From CAVYUC01 sp963783085 (lineage in GTDB: Bacteria > Bacteroidota > Bacteroidia > Bacteroidales > Prolixibacteraceae), in the NCBI GenBank assembly GCA_963783085.1, contig CAWAMJ010000020.1:930001-994000 (forward strand): DNA of 64,000 bases, read 5' to 3'. Positions 53,075-63,900 of this stretch are shown piece after piece. A program made the position numbers and the translations under genes. The notes beneath the pieces are model-generated. The model had not been told where the DNA came from. It was given only the letters and a program-made list of their open reading frames with translations, and ran no database searches. Every line of letters starts with the position of its first letter. Position 1 is the stretch's first letter.

Positions 53075-54304
53075 TTAATTGTATGCGCTTTCCCCGTGTT
53101 CGTAAACATCGAGGCCTTCTTCTTCAATGCGCCTGGTTACGCGGAGTATTTTTATTTGTTTCAGAACAGAGAACAGAATTAAACCGGTGATGAACGCCCA
53201 CGCGAAAAATACCGCGACGCCTATCGCCTGTATCCCCAGTAATTTAGCTCCGTGGCCGTAAAACAACCCTTCGGACGTTGAAAATAAACCAACCGCCAGT
53301 GTTCCCAAAGCGCCGCTGACCCCATGCACCGATACAGCGCCAACCGGGTCGTCCACCTTCAGCACTTTATCGAAAAACTCAACAGCAAACGGCAGTACAA
53401 ATCCGGCGGTAATACCGATAAGAACCGCTCCAACGGGACTTACCGCATCGCATCCGGCAGTAATTGCCACAAGCCCTGCCAAAGCGCCGTTCAGCGAAAT
53501 GGAAAGCGCCGGGCGTTTGTAACGGAACCAGGCAACCATCATTGCAGTAACAGCGCCTGCCGCAGCCGCCAGATTGGTTGTGACGGCAATATGAGCAATT
53601 GCAACCGCATTGTTTGTGCCTGCAGCAGCCAGTTGCGAACCAGGATTAAACCCGAACCAGCCAAACCAGAGGATGAATACACCCAGTGCGCCCAACGTAA
53701 GGTTATGCCCCGGAATTGCCGTAGGTTTTCCATTTTTGTATTTTCCCAACCGCGGCCCAATGATGGAAGCGCCCGCCAATCCGACCCACGCACCAACCGA
53801 ATGCACAATTGATGAACCTGCGAAATCGTGGAAACCCAATTGGCTCAGCCAACCGCCACCCCAGGTCCAGTGTCCTGAAACCGGATAAATAAGTACCGTA
53901 ATAACAACACTGAAAATCAGGTAAGCCATAAATTCAGTGCGTTCTGCCATGGCTCCTGAAACAATCGTAGCAGCGGTAGCAGCAAACACTGTTTGAAAAA
54001 ATAAATCAGCATAATCGGCATAGTTGTCGCCAAATCCGTCGCTCATAAAAAACAGATCAGGCGTGCCGATAATTCCCGCAATTGAATCACCGTACATGAG
54101 CGTAAATCCGATGGCCCAGTAAAGCAACGAACCAATGGCAAAATCCATTAGGTTTTTCATTAAAATATTGGCTGTGTTCTTGGAGCGCGTAAATCCTGCT
54201 TCAACCATTGCAAATCCTGGTTGCATGAACATCACCAAAAATCCGGTGAGTAAGAGCCACATATTATCGATTCCGATTTGTAGTCCGTGTAATGTTTCTT
54301 CCAT
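53075..54304 (-). CDS. amt: Ammonium transporter Amt
   Basis: An 11-segment membrane channel for ammonium uptake, 409 residues. The signature VFAATAATIVSGAMAERTEF lies near residue 110. The pore His pair is seen in GSSIVHSVGAWVGLAGASI and VGAVSVHGVSGALGTLAVG. The start MEETLHGLQIGIDNMWLLL is typical of this group. It follows a PII gene after 21 bases on the minus strand; PII binds Amt to block uptake when nitrogen is plentiful. A terminator-like hairpin follows. Confidence 0.96.
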   Translation of the reverse strand: MEETLHGLQIGIDNMWLLLTGFLVMFMQPGFAMVEAGFTRSKNTANILMKNLMDFAIGSLLYWAIGFTLMYGDSIAGIIGTPDLFFMSDGFGDNYADYADLFFQTVFAATAATIVSGAMAERTEFMAYLIFSVVITVLIYPVSGHWTWGGGWLSQLGFHDFAGSSIVHSVGAWVGLAGASIIGPRLGKYKNGKPTAIPGHNLTLGALGVFILWFGWFGFNPGSQLAAAGTNNAVAIAHIAVTTNLAAAAGAVTAMMVAWFRYKRPALSISLNGALAGLVAITAGCDAVSPVGAVLIGITAGFVLPFAVEFFDKVLKVDDPVGAVSVHGVSGALGTLAVGLFSTSEGLFYGHGAKLLGIQAIGVAVFFAWAFITGLILFSVLKQIKILRVTRRIEEEGLDVYEHGESAYN

Positions 54305-54325
54305 GATGTAAAATTTTTCGGGTAA

Positions 54326-54682
54326 TTATTCTTCTTTTCCTTTGATGAACAGCGATTCATCGCCCTGTTCGCCGGTTCTGATCCGGTAGGATTCTTCGAT
54401 GGGGATGACGAAGATTTTGCCGTCGCCGATTTCTTCCGTGCGGGCGGCGCTTAAGATGGCATGCACCGTTTTTTCGACGTTTTTATCGCGAACAATAATC
54501 GAGAGTTTCGTACGCTCAATTGTGCTCGTGTCGTACACAATCCCCCGGTACACACGGCCTTCGCGTGCCTGACCTACGCCGCGGACATCCCAGAAGGAGA
54601 AGAATTCGATGCCTGCATTGTACAAGGCTTCTTTCACATCTTCGAATTTCGATTTTCGTATAATCGCTTCAATTTTTTTCAT
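54326..54682 (-). CDS. glnK: PII nitrogen regulatory protein
   Basis: A 118-residue PII signal protein. KKIEAIIRKSKFEDVKEALY starts it, the T-loop contains GVGQAREGRVYRGIVYD with both Tyr of the uridylylation region, and the C-terminal part holds the ATP/2-oxoglutarate-site IGDGKIFVIPIEESYRIRTG. Position between a porin-like gene and amt makes it a GlnK-type regulator of Amt; whether it is uridylylated here is unknown, as no GlnD is in view. Confidence 0.93.
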   Translation of the reverse strand: MKKIEAIIRKSKFEDVKEALYNAGIEFFSFWDVRGVGQAREGRVYRGIVYDTSTIERTKLSIIVRDKNVEKTVHAILSAARTEEIGDGKIFVIPIEESYRIRTGEQGDESLFIKGKEE

Positions 54683-54706
54683 TGTTCTATGTTTTTAATA
54701 TTCAGA

Positions 54707-55381
54707 TTAAAGTGAAATACCTACTACTACATAAAATTGCTCCGACGACGGATTTAAAATAGCGGCCCCGGAAACCGGAAGCGAAAAGGAGTCGGTAATT
54801 TTAATTTCTTTGGAAGTGCCGATTCCAACATTACACACGCCGAAATCTCCGGCTTTGCTTTCATCTACTGCGCCTGCTGTGTACTGGCCGTCGCCTGCGC
54901 CAAGAAAAAGGTTCATCGGACCCGCTGCGTAGGCAACTTCGAAATAAACATCATTAACGCCGTTTTTTTTCAGGCCGGTCATGTATGCACCGGTTAACGA
55001 AAGTCCGCCAACCGAAAGGCTTACCATCGGTTCAATGCTGTGGGAAGCGCCATTCGCCCACGCATTTCCGGGGAAATAATAGTCAGTTACGGTTAACCCC
55101 AGCGAGCTGCTTTCGGCCAAAGTAATTTCGTAGCCTGCATAAATATCGGCCTCGGCGCTTTCGTCGGTTGATGAATTATAGGAGCCCCATGCGCCGATGG
55201 CAAAACCGCCGGCGCTAAATTCGACAGACGGCTGAAATGCAGGCCCCGAACCAAACTTCGTTCCGCGCCAAATATAGCTGCTGTAAATATCGAGTCCTGC
55301 ATTCCATTCCTGCGCTTTTGCCTGGGGAATGACTAAAATGAAAAGAAGTAAACCCGTCGCAATAACTGATGTTTTTTTCAT
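54707..55381 (-). CDS. Outer-membrane porin-like protein (TorF-type) of the amt cluster
   Basis: A 224-residue outer-membrane barrel. Signal peptide MKKTSVIATGLLLFILVIPQ with AKAQ before EWNAG. The start of the mature part, AGLDIYSSYIWRGTKFGSGP, followed by many Gly/Tyr/Phe strands and a terminal VVVGISL, matches TorF-type putative porins. It precedes glnK by 24 bases, so it likely admits ammonium or small nitrogen compounds to the periplasm under nitrogen limitation (inference). Unusually Gly- and Ala-rich but otherwise normal. Confidence 0.8.
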   Translation of the reverse strand: MKKTSVIATGLLLFILVIPQAKAQEWNAGLDIYSSYIWRGTKFGSGPAFQPSVEFSAGGFAIGAWGSYNSSTDESAEADIYAGYEITLAESSSLGLTVTDYYFPGNAWANGASHSIEPMVSLSVGGLSLTGAYMTGLKKNGVNDVYFEVAYAAGPMNLFLGAGDGQYTAGAVDESKAGDFGVCNVGIGTSKEIKITDSFSLPVSGAAILNPSSEQFYVVVGISL

Positions 55382-55816
55382 AATGGTAATTTTTAATGAT
55401 TTTTGAATATTTTTGATTACTACCCTCTTTTTTATTAGGGTTCGTTTCGATAATTATTGTTTTTATTTTAGTCATGTCCCTTTTAAATTGATATTTGTTT
55501 CAAAAATGTGATGTTTTAATAAACGTACCGCTGTTTTTAAATTATTTTTTGCGGTTGTTAACACATTATTAATATATCGGCGAAAAATTATTCAAATTGA
55601 TTTAAAATTGCCATTAAAATAGAAAATATAGCAGTAATAATTAAAAATATTGTCGTATTTCCAAAATGAAATGTTTTTGGGGAGGTGCATATAGTTTTTC
55701 TGGCGTAGTTGTCCCTGTATTGCCGAAACAAGTGAAGTGAAATGATGTGGCAAAACGCTTTTGTGCCGGGAAAAGGGCAGAGGAAAATGAAGGAGTAGTG
55801 GAAAAACGACAGGCTT
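55382..55816. other. Intergenic region upstream of the porin-PII-Amt set
   Basis: 435 AT-rich bases with no gene seen. It must contain the promoter of the minus-strand porin-glnK-amt set. I searched by eye for a sigma-54 GG-N10-GC site and found none with correct spacing. Near 55740-55785 a GTGGCAAAACGCTTTTGTGCC stretch forms a partial inverted repeat (GGCA.AAACG / CGTTTTGCC on the opposite strand), of unknown meaning. Confidence 0.4.
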
Positions 55817-57487
55817 TTACATGCCGTTGTTTAATTCTTTCGGATGCAAGGAAATCATTTCGCCCCTGATGTTATTTTTCGTTCGGGTATATAAGGTCAG
55901 CCGCTGGTTCATCCTGATCGTATTTTTTGAAACTGAAAAGTTGAGCAATGCACTCTCTCCCGGATTTATCTTTGTTTTTTCGGATGAAGAGGTTAACAAC
56001 ACCGAAAACAATTCAGTTCCTTCCTGCATCAGTCCCAGCGCTGGTTCCGAAACGTGGTCCGTAAAAATTTCGTGCCCGCTGTTATTCTTAAACTGTATTC
56101 CAAAAATCAGGGAATCACCATTGATTTCTATATTTTCAAGGTGGATTTCAAGGCCGTTTAGCGACTGAAATTTCCTGATAATCAAGAATCCTTTCTTTTC
56201 TCCGGTTGCCATTCGTTGCAGGTTGGGCGGGTTTAAATGCTTCGACTGAACGGTGAAAAGCGGATCACCTTCGGCGTATTTTTCATCGTTCCACAAATCG
56301 TACTGGCAATAGCGGTAGGTGGGCGTGGAAAGATGCACTGCGGAATCGCCGGTATAAAATATGTAATTACTGATGGCAGCGTAATTGTTGAAAAAGCCTA
56401 CTTTCATCCCGTTTGCTTTTTCTTTTATTTCCAGCGCATGAGCTTTCCGGTTATAAAATGTAATTTTTGTGTAACCAACATTCGGAATGATATCGAGCGC
56501 CAGATAAATTCGATATAAAAACAGCAAAACCACCACGGGCAACGCCAGCCGTTTAAACCACAGCTTGAATTTCGCATCGCCCGAAATCAGTGGGTAGGTC
56601 GCCAGCATCAGCATTGGGATAATTGCTGCGCTCCAGTGTGCTTCAATTCGGTTTTTGAAACTCAGCAGGAAAAAAAGAATGTAAAATCCCAGGATGTTAA
56701 AAACCAGCGCCCGCTGAAAATCGTTCCTGATTTTGAATTTCGAAAATTTCCAGAAAACCAGGATGCCGGTAAGCGGTCCGGCCATTACCAACTGGTTAAT
56801 CAGGTTCGGGAAAACATACTTCAGCCGGAAAGGTTTGGCGCGTTCAATTAAATGGTATTTAAATGTCGGAAATTCGTTGGTAATTTGCCACATCGCATGA
56901 GGGACCAGTAGTAGAATTGTTACTGCTGCAGTTAAATAGAAGTACTTGTTTTTCAGCAATTTTAAATTTGAAAATACAGTAAAACCAATCACCAGAAATG
57001 CATGATACTTGCTGTAAATCATTGCCGCAATTATTGCTCCCAAAAAAACCGAATTAACAGGTCCGGGTTTTTGCAGAAAATGGCGGTAGACCAGTAAAAA
57101 CAACATCGTGAAAAACAGCAGTGGTATGTCGGGGATAGCCAGAAAACCTGCGATGTGTGTATGAACCAGCGGAAAAGAGAGTACAAACAGAGTGACGAAA
57201 AACAGGTCTTTCTTTTCGTTCAGTTCATTTAAAATGAAAGCGAATGTTAGGGTTGAAAGCGCCACCAATAGAAGCCGAACCCCAATTTCGCCGTGAAGCA
57301 GCAAGTATCCGGTGTGGATCAGCAAAGCCACCATCGGAGGGTGATCGAAGTAACCCCATGCCATATTTTCGGAATACATCCAGTAATACGATTCATCGGA
57401 ATGCAATCCGGTGAATATCGATTGAAACAAATTGATGACAAACCAGGCTGCAATGATATAATAATGTCTCTTGTCCAGGTTTTTCAT
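55817..57487 (-). CDS. GT39/ArnT-like membrane glycosyltransferase
   Basis: A 556-residue integral membrane enzyme of the GT-C class. The first loop carries the acidic pair in LHSDESYYWMYSENMAWGYF and the next motif FDHPPMVALLIH, which are the lipid-linked sugar transferase signatures of the PMT/ArnT family. About ten hydrophobic segments are followed by a ~180-residue soluble C-terminal part. It overlaps the previous gene by ATGA (57484-57487), so the two GT39 genes are translationally coupled. The glycosylated target (lipid A, protein or glycan) is unknown. Confidence 0.85.
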   Translation of the reverse strand: MKNLDKRHYYIIAAWFVINLFQSIFTGLHSDESYYWMYSENMAWGYFDHPPMVALLIHTGYLLLHGEIGVRLLLVALSTLTFAFILNELNEKKDLFFVTLFVLSFPLVHTHIAGFLAIPDIPLLFFTMLFLLVYRHFLQKPGPVNSVFLGAIIAAMIYSKYHAFLVIGFTVFSNLKLLKNKYFYLTAAVTILLLVPHAMWQITNEFPTFKYHLIERAKPFRLKYVFPNLINQLVMAGPLTGILVFWKFSKFKIRNDFQRALVFNILGFYILFFLLSFKNRIEAHWSAAIIPMLMLATYPLISGDAKFKLWFKRLALPVVVLLFLYRIYLALDIIPNVGYTKITFYNRKAHALEIKEKANGMKVGFFNNYAAISNYIFYTGDSAVHLSTPTYRYCQYDLWNDEKYAEGDPLFTVQSKHLNPPNLQRMATGEKKGFLIIRKFQSLNGLEIHLENIEINGDSLIFGIQFKNNSGHEIFTDHVSEPALGLMQEGTELFSVLLTSSSEKTKINPGESALLNFSVSKNTIRMNQRLTLYTRTKNNIRGEMISLHPKELNNGM

Positions 57488-59130
57488 TTTTGGGTAATTG
57501 GTTTAGCTATGAAATACGTTGTTCCGCTCTCTTTCAGATTTTGCACCGGCTGTTGCAGAAATGCAGGAAACTTTTCCACCGGAACCCGCAGCCACTCCTC
57601 CGAACCTTCAGAAACCGAATAATTCTGAAGGTTCAACAACGGCTGTTCTTTTTTGCTGAATACCAGAAAATGTCCGGGTTCTTTCGGCAGCCGGTAAACC
57701 GTGTCCATACTCACCACATTCAATTGGTGGTGACTGTGAATGCGGATGTTCGAGGCAGCACGGATGTTCCCGTAAACGTAAACTTTTTCATTTTTTTGAA
57801 TTCCTTCGGCTTTTAAATGGTTTACCAGTTGTTCTCCCGGATTGGGCATCAGCAGCGGATAAAGCAGTGCGAAAACATTCATATAAAGCAGCATCACAGC
57901 ATTTGCCAGCAGAATTTCCACGGAAACATTTTTTAACCGGAAAAAATAAAGCGCAAGAATTATCGCCGTAAAAATAATGCCGGAAACAAGCACGGTGTCG
58001 GGTAAAATGAAAATGGCATACCATATATTAACGGCAAAAACGAATAAATTCAGAATCAAAAACAGGTGAAAAAACAAGCTTTTCCACCGGGTTTCCGAAA
58101 AAATAAAAACCATGGCGAACAAGATGGACACCAGCGGGATTACCGGCAAAAGATACCGGTCGTAAAACTTAAATACCGCGCCCGACATCAGAATGGTCAG
58201 TACAATCCAGGTGACGATAAAACCTGAAATGGCCTTCGTTTTTACGTTGGTTTGTTTGAAAAATGCGCTCAGTTTTGCAGGCCTTGAAAACGCGATAAAA
58301 ATCCATGGAACCAGGAAAGCAATCAAATTCCCAATTCCGAGTAAAGCATTTTTAACCGCCTGCAGCCCCCGCGACGAAACGCGCTCGCCAACCTGATCGT
58401 TGTAAAACGAAGAGAGGTACTCGGTTCCGTGTTGAAAATACATGATTAAAAACCAGCTCAGCGCTACTAAAACAGAAACCGCCAGCGAAACCGGCTCGAA
58501 AAGTTCGGCGATCTTTTTTCGTTTCCACGGATTTAAAACCAGGAACAACATACTTACTCCGGCAAATGCAGCAGCCGGAATTCCTTTGGTTTCGAAAGCC
58601 AGCGCCGCACCCAGATAAGCAAACCAGTAATATTTTTTGTCTGGTTGTTGGGCTATCATAATTTCCAGAAAACCCCAGGCGCTGACAGTTAAAAACAGAA
58701 CCAGTAAAATGTCGGGAATGGAGCGGCTGGCGCTCATTAAAACCAACGGATTTGCAGCGGTTACAAAAGCAGCAACAGCGGACAGCTTCCGGTTTCCTGT
58801 TAATGAATTTGCCATCAGAAAAGTAACAATAACCAATGCTGCTCCGGCCAGCCAAAAGAAAATCCGCGACGATAAAACGCTTACCCCGAATGATTTGTAG
58901 CTTCCAATCAGTACCCAATAAGTAACAATAGGTTTTAGAAAACGGTAGGTTCCGTCGGCTTTATAGGGGGTGAAATAATCGCCTTTGTCCATCATTTGCA
59001 GAGCTGCATCGGTATAATATTTTTCGTCGGGGAAATGAAAAACATAACCGAGTGCACCCGGAGCCGAATACAGCAAGAACAATAACGGGATTAACCAGAT
59101 GACAGATTTATTTCGTCCGGAATAATGCAT
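57484..59130 (-). CDS. GT39/ArnT-like membrane glycosyltransferase
   Basis: A 548-residue GT-C membrane enzyme, first of the coupled pair. The first loop has FHFPDEKYYTDAALQMMDKG and GTYRFLKPIVTYWVLIGSYK, the family's acidic and aromatic motif. About eleven hydrophobic segments are predicted by eye, followed by a soluble C-terminal domain. It is a distant paralogue of the downstream gene, with different loop motifs (DEKYY versus DESYY), so the two may add different sugars or act in sequence. It diverges from argH. Confidence 0.85.
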   Translation of the reverse strand: MHYSGRNKSVIWLIPLLFLLYSAPGALGYVFHFPDEKYYTDAALQMMDKGDYFTPYKADGTYRFLKPIVTYWVLIGSYKSFGVSVLSSRIFFWLAGAALVIVTFLMANSLTGNRKLSAVAAFVTAANPLVLMSASRSIPDILLVLFLTVSAWGFLEIMIAQQPDKKYYWFAYLGAALAFETKGIPAAAFAGVSMLFLVLNPWKRKKIAELFEPVSLAVSVLVALSWFLIMYFQHGTEYLSSFYNDQVGERVSSRGLQAVKNALLGIGNLIAFLVPWIFIAFSRPAKLSAFFKQTNVKTKAISGFIVTWIVLTILMSGAVFKFYDRYLLPVIPLVSILFAMVFIFSETRWKSLFFHLFLILNLFVFAVNIWYAIFILPDTVLVSGIIFTAIILALYFFRLKNVSVEILLANAVMLLYMNVFALLYPLLMPNPGEQLVNHLKAEGIQKNEKVYVYGNIRAASNIRIHSHHQLNVVSMDTVYRLPKEPGHFLVFSKKEQPLLNLQNYSVSEGSEEWLRVPVEKFPAFLQQPVQNLKESGTTYFIAKPITQK

Positions 59131-59338
59131 TTGTTACAAAAATTTGTTTCACCTAAAACCGTTTCACTGAACCTGAAACACAACTCCCACAGTTCCTGAA
59201 GATGTGTGGCAAAATTGGCATTTTTTTCAGGAATATGAAACGTACGAAACGAATTGTGAAGTTTTCGGGGAATAAAAAATTAAAATGAAAAGCGTTGCCG
59301 TCGCCATTCGATTCACAGGCGTTTCGCAACTTATTCAA

Positions 59339-59358
59339 TATATTTGTTGAAATTTCAA
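59339..59358 (+). promoter_or_regulatory. argH -7 element and adjoining 12-base palindrome
   Basis: TATATTTG at 59339-59346 matches the Bacteroidota -7 element. It is followed directly by TTGAAATTTCAA (59347-59358), a perfect palindrome reaching to 11 bases before the argH ATG. The palindrome is too short for an ARG box and may bind another regulator, or be coincidence. Confidence 0.5.
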
Positions 59359-59368
59359 ATTTTTAACC

Positions 59369-60712
59369 ATGAAACTTTGGGAAAAAGGAATTCCTGTGAA
59401 TGAAGCAATTGAAAGATTTACGGTAGGGAAAGACCGGGAACTGGATCTTTTTTTGGCGCCTTTCGATATTTTGGGATCGATGGCACACGTAACCATGCTC
59501 GAATCGGTTGGATTGATCACAAAAGAAGAATTGCCGGTATTGCTAAAAGAATTGAAGAAGCTTTACAGGCTGGCTGAATCCGGGAATTTCACAATTGACG
59601 AGGGCGTTGAGGATGTGCATTCGCAGGTTGAGTTTCTGTTAACCAAAGAACTGGGCGGATTGGGCAAGAAAATTCACAGCGGGCGTTCCCGAAACGATCA
59701 GGTGCTGCTTGATCTGAAGCTATTCACCCGCAGCGCTATTGAGGAGGTGGTGGAAAGCGCCGGATTGTTAATCGACAATTTGTTAAACCGGAGCGAAGAA
59801 ACCAAAAATGTGTTAATGCCCGGTTACACGCACCTGCAAATAGCTATGCCTTCGTCGTTTGGATTATGGTTCAGCGCCTATGCGGAAAGCCTGATCGACG
59901 ATTTGGAACTGCTTTCTTCGGCGTTCAAAATTGTGAACCAGAATCCGCTGGGTTCGGCTGCCGGATATGGTTCTTCTTTTCCGCTGAACCGGCAGATGAC
60001 AACCGATTTGCTCGGTTTCAGCAACATGAACTACAACGTAGTGTATGCACAAATGGGCCGGGGCAAAATGGAGAAGATCGTAGCATTTGCCCTGGCAAAT
60101 ATTGCCGGAACGCTTTCTAAGCTGGCATTCGATGTTTGCCTTTTTATGAGCCAAAACTTCAACTTTGTCCGGCTGCCCGACGAATTTACCACAGGCTCGA
60201 GCATCATGCCACATAAGAAAAATCCGGACGTTTTCGAACTAATCCGGGCAAAATGCAATAAAATACAAGGTATCCCCAATCAGTTGATATTGGTGGCAAA
60301 CAATCTTCCCAGCGGTTATTTTCGCGATATGCAGGTGTTGAAGGAAGTGTTTCTGCCTGTTTTTCAGGAATTAAACGAATGCCTGGAAATTGCAGATTTA
60401 GCCGTGAAGAATCTGACGGTGAACGAACATATTCTCGAGGATGAAAAATATACTTATATTTTTAGCGTTGAAGAAGTAAACAAGCTGGTTATGAGTGGAA
60501 TTCCATTCAGGGATGCTTATCAAAAGGTTGGCGGGCAAATTGAAAAAGGGGAATTTAAACCCGGGAAAAAAGTACAACATACGCATGAAGGCAGTATTGG
60601 AAATCTGTGCCTGGATAAAATTTCCGGAAAAAAAGATGAAGTGATGTCTCAATTCCAATTCAAAAAAATTGAAGATTCTCTAAATCAATTGCTTAAAACA
60701 AGTTCAATTTAA
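59369..60712 (+). CDS. argH: Argininosuccinate lyase
   Basis: Cleaves argininosuccinate to arginine and fumarate, the final step of arginine synthesis. The signature FTTGSSIMPHKKNPDVFELI carries the catalytic Ser loop. Other conserved parts are VEDVHSQVEFLLTKELG, KIHSGRSRNDQVLLDLKL and GYTHLQIAMP. 447 residues is a typical length. It is apart from the arg cluster at 21-31 kb, between a GT39 gene (divergent) and gltB (same strand, 261 bases downstream). It has its own -7-like element. Confidence 0.96.
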   Translation: MKLWEKGIPVNEAIERFTVGKDRELDLFLAPFDILGSMAHVTMLESVGLITKEELPVLLKELKKLYRLAESGNFTIDEGVEDVHSQVEFLLTKELGGLGKKIHSGRSRNDQVLLDLKLFTRSAIEEVVESAGLLIDNLLNRSEETKNVLMPGYTHLQIAMPSSFGLWFSAYAESLIDDLELLSSAFKIVNQNPLGSAAGYGSSFPLNRQMTTDLLGFSNMNYNVVYAQMGRGKMEKIVAFALANIAGTLSKLAFDVCLFMSQNFNFVRLPDEFTTGSSIMPHKKNPDVFELIRAKCNKIQGIPNQLILVANNLPSGYFRDMQVLKEVFLPVFQELNECLEIADLAVKNLTVNEHILEDEKYTYIFSVEEVNKLVMSGIPFRDAYQKVGGQIEKGEFKPGKKVQHTHEGSIGNLCLDKISGKKDEVMSQFQFKKIEDSLNQLLKTSSI

Positions 60713-60725
60713 GTGATTGAAAATG

Positions 60726-60737
60726 TGACAAATGTCA
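60726..60737. promoter_or_regulatory. Inverted repeat in the argH-gltB gap
   Basis: TGACA-AA-TGTCA is a perfect inverted repeat and part of TGTGACAAATGTCATG, a partial CRP/FNR-like site. It lies just after the argH stop and about 100 bases before the gltB -33 element. Confidence 0.35.
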
Positions 60738-60832
60738 TGTTTTAGCTGCTGGATTACTGAAAAACCCTTCAAAAATTCCCTGAAATTATAGGTTAAGAGT
60801 ATGTTATTTCATACGGAATTGCTATTCTTATA

Positions 60833-60863
60833 TTGTGAAATGTAAACCTTATACTTATTTTTG
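60833..60863 (+). promoter_or_regulatory. Likely gltB promoter
   Basis: TTG at 60833-60835, a 20-base spacer, and TATTTTTG at 60856-60863 fit the Bacteroidota promoter pattern. It gives a leader of about 100 bases before gltB. Confidence 0.55.
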
Positions 60864-60973
60864 GTTTCATTTCGTTAAAAAACTAAAGGATTTACTGACA
60901 TTTTTACAGCAGCTGGTAGCATACCGGTTTGCTGGGGATATGCGAAAGAACTATTTTTAAAAAAGGATGTAAA

Positions 60974-63900
60974 ATGATTCAAATGAGATTACCAAAAGCA
61001 CAGGGATTTTATAACCCCGAAAACGAACACGATAACTGCGGGATTGGATTTGTTGCCCATATCAAGGGGAAAGCCTCGCACGATATTGTGGAGAGAGGTC
61101 TGGAAGTGCTAGAAAATATGGATCATCGCGGAGCAACAAGTGCTGATAATTCCACCGGCGACGGAGCTGGTTTACTGATGCAGATTCCTCACGAATTTAT
61201 CACCGAGGTTTTAAAAATTGATGTGGGGCCTGCCGGGAAATACGGTACGGGCCTTGTTTTTGTTCCGAAAGATGAAAAGGAGGCCGGAGAATGTATTAAT
61301 ATACTGTCTAAACATATTCAAAACGAAGGTCTTACTCTTGTAAAAGTCCGTGATGTTCCGGTGGATGGTTCCGCTCCGGGAGAAATTGCAAAAACCACTG
61401 AGCCATCTGTAAAACAGGTATTTATAAAAGCCAACCTCGAGAGGGATGCGCTGGAAAGGAAATTGTACATTGTAAGGAAACTGGCTGAAAAAGAGGTTCG
61501 GGATTCAAATTTGAAATACAAGGATGCTTTTTATCAGCCGAGTCTTTCAGCAAAAATAATTGTATACAAGGGCATGTTAACGCCTGAACAATTGCGCAAT
61601 TATTACCTCGATTTAAAACACGAGCAATTTAAAAGTGCGATAGCTTTGGTGCATTCAAGGTTTAGTACGAATACGTTTCCCACATGGGATTTGGCGCAGC
61701 CTTTCCGCATTGTGGCCCATAACGGCGAAATAAACACCATTCGCGGAAACCGCCTGTGGATGCAGGCGCGGGAAGCGCTGATGAAATCGGAAATTTACGG
61801 GGAAGACCTGAAAAAATTGCTTCCGGTAGTTGAAGAAGGTAAATCGGATTCGGCATCGTTCGATAATGTGCTTGAATTTCTGCACATGACCGGTCGTTCG
61901 CTGCCGCATTCGCTTTGTATGATGATCCCGGAATCTTTCAATGAAAAAAACCCGATTCCAGCCAGTTTAAAAGCTTTTTACGAATACCATTCAACCATTA
62001 TGGAACCTTGGGACGGTCCGGCTTCCATGGTTTTTTCCGATGGGCGCTATATTGGTGGTACCCTCGACAGGAACGGGCTCCGTCCATCGAGATATGTCAT
62101 TACTAAAAACGATTTAATCGTTATGGGTTCGGAAGTAGGCGTGCAAACATTTAAACCGGAAGAAATTAAATCGAAAGGCCGCCTCCGCCCCGGCAAAATA
62201 TTGCTGGTGGATACGCAACTTGGAATTATCATTCCCGATGAAGAAGTGAAAGACCAGCTCAGCCGCCGGAACCCATACGAAATGTGGTTGCGTGAAAACC
62301 GTTTGATGATGGAGGATATCAACGTAAAACACAGGGTGCCGTCGTACATCGATAATTTCGAGATTTATGCCAAAGCATTTGGCTATTCAAAAGAAGACAT
62401 GTATGATCTGATAAAACCGATGTGCGAAATTGGCGCTGAACCAACCAGTTCAATGGGGAACGACGTGCCACCGGCTGTTTTTTCGGATAAACCCAGGCGC
62501 TTATTTGAATATTTTAAACAAATGTTCGCGCAGGTTACCAATCCCCCCATCGATCCAATCCGGGAAGGCCTGGTAATGGCACTGACCAATTACATCGGGT
62601 CGCTGCACTCAAACATCCTGGTGGAAACCCCGGAGCATTGCAAGCTGATCAAATTTCAAGGCCCGATACTTACCAATACCGACCTGGGAAAAATCAAGGA
62701 TCTGAAGGACGAAATGTTCACGCATCATGTTATTCCCATGGTTTTTCCGGTTGCCGAAGGTGTGGAAGGCTTTGAAAAATCCCTGCAGAAAATACTTCAG
62801 GAAGCTGAAAAAGCGGTGGATAATCAGAAAAATTACATCATCCTTACCGACAGGAATATCAGCAAAGATATGGCAGCGATTCCTTCTCTGCTTTCTGTGG
62901 CTGCCGTGCACCACCACCTCATAAAAAAACAAAAGAGGATGCAGGTGGGAATTATTGTTGAAACCGCCGAAGCGCGCGAGGTCAACCATTTTGCGCTGTT
63001 GCTGGGATACGGGGCAAGCATTATCAATCCCTATCTTGCTTTTGCCGCGATTGATCAGATGTTGAAAGACGGTAAAATTCAAATGGAGTATAAACAAGCG
63101 CGGCAAAACTACATCAAAGCCATCGATAAAGGGTTGCTAAAAGTGATGTCGAAAATGGGAATTTCCACGCTTCGAAGTTATCACGGGGCGCAAATATTTG
63201 AGGCCATCGGGATTAGCCAGGAATTAATCGATAAATATTTCAAAGGCACCGCTTCAAAAATTGGCGGAATAGGGTTGAAGGAAATTTGCCAGGAAGCTAC
63301 TATTTTTCATGTAAAAGCATATACCGATGAGAATATTCCGGAACCATTCCGGTTTGAAAATAACGGAGTTTACGCCTGGAGAAAACATGGCGAACACCAT
63401 GCCTGGAATCCGGAATCGATAGGTTTGCTGCAGTGGGCAACCCGTACTAACGATTATAACAAGTTCAAAGAATATACAGCGCTGGTCGACCTGCAAAACC
63501 GGAAACCGGCATTTATCCGCAGTTGCTTCAAATTCAAGCGTAACCCGGTGCCGGTGGAAGAGGTTGAACCGGTTGAAGATATCATGAAGCGTTTTGTAAC
63601 CGGTGCCATGTCGTACGGATCCATCAGCATTGAGGCACACGAAGCGCTGGCAAAAACCATGAATGCCATCGGTGGACGAAGCAATACCGGCGAAGGCGGA
63701 GAGGATCCGGGCCGTTTCGGAACCGACCGGAACAGTAAAATCAAACAGGTAGCATCCGGGCGGTTTGGAGTAACCAATAACTACCTGATGAATGCAGACG
63801 AGCTTCAGATAAAAATTGCACAGGGGGCAAAACCCGGCGAAGGCGGGCAGTTGCCTGGTTTCAAAGTAAACAAGATCATTGCAAAAACCAGGAATTCCAC

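Noticed and set aside
55735..55785. Possible sigma-54 site upstream of the porin-glnK-amt set.
   Set aside because: GG and GC dinucleotides are 14 rather than 10 bases apart on the minus strand, and no correct site was found on the plus strand.
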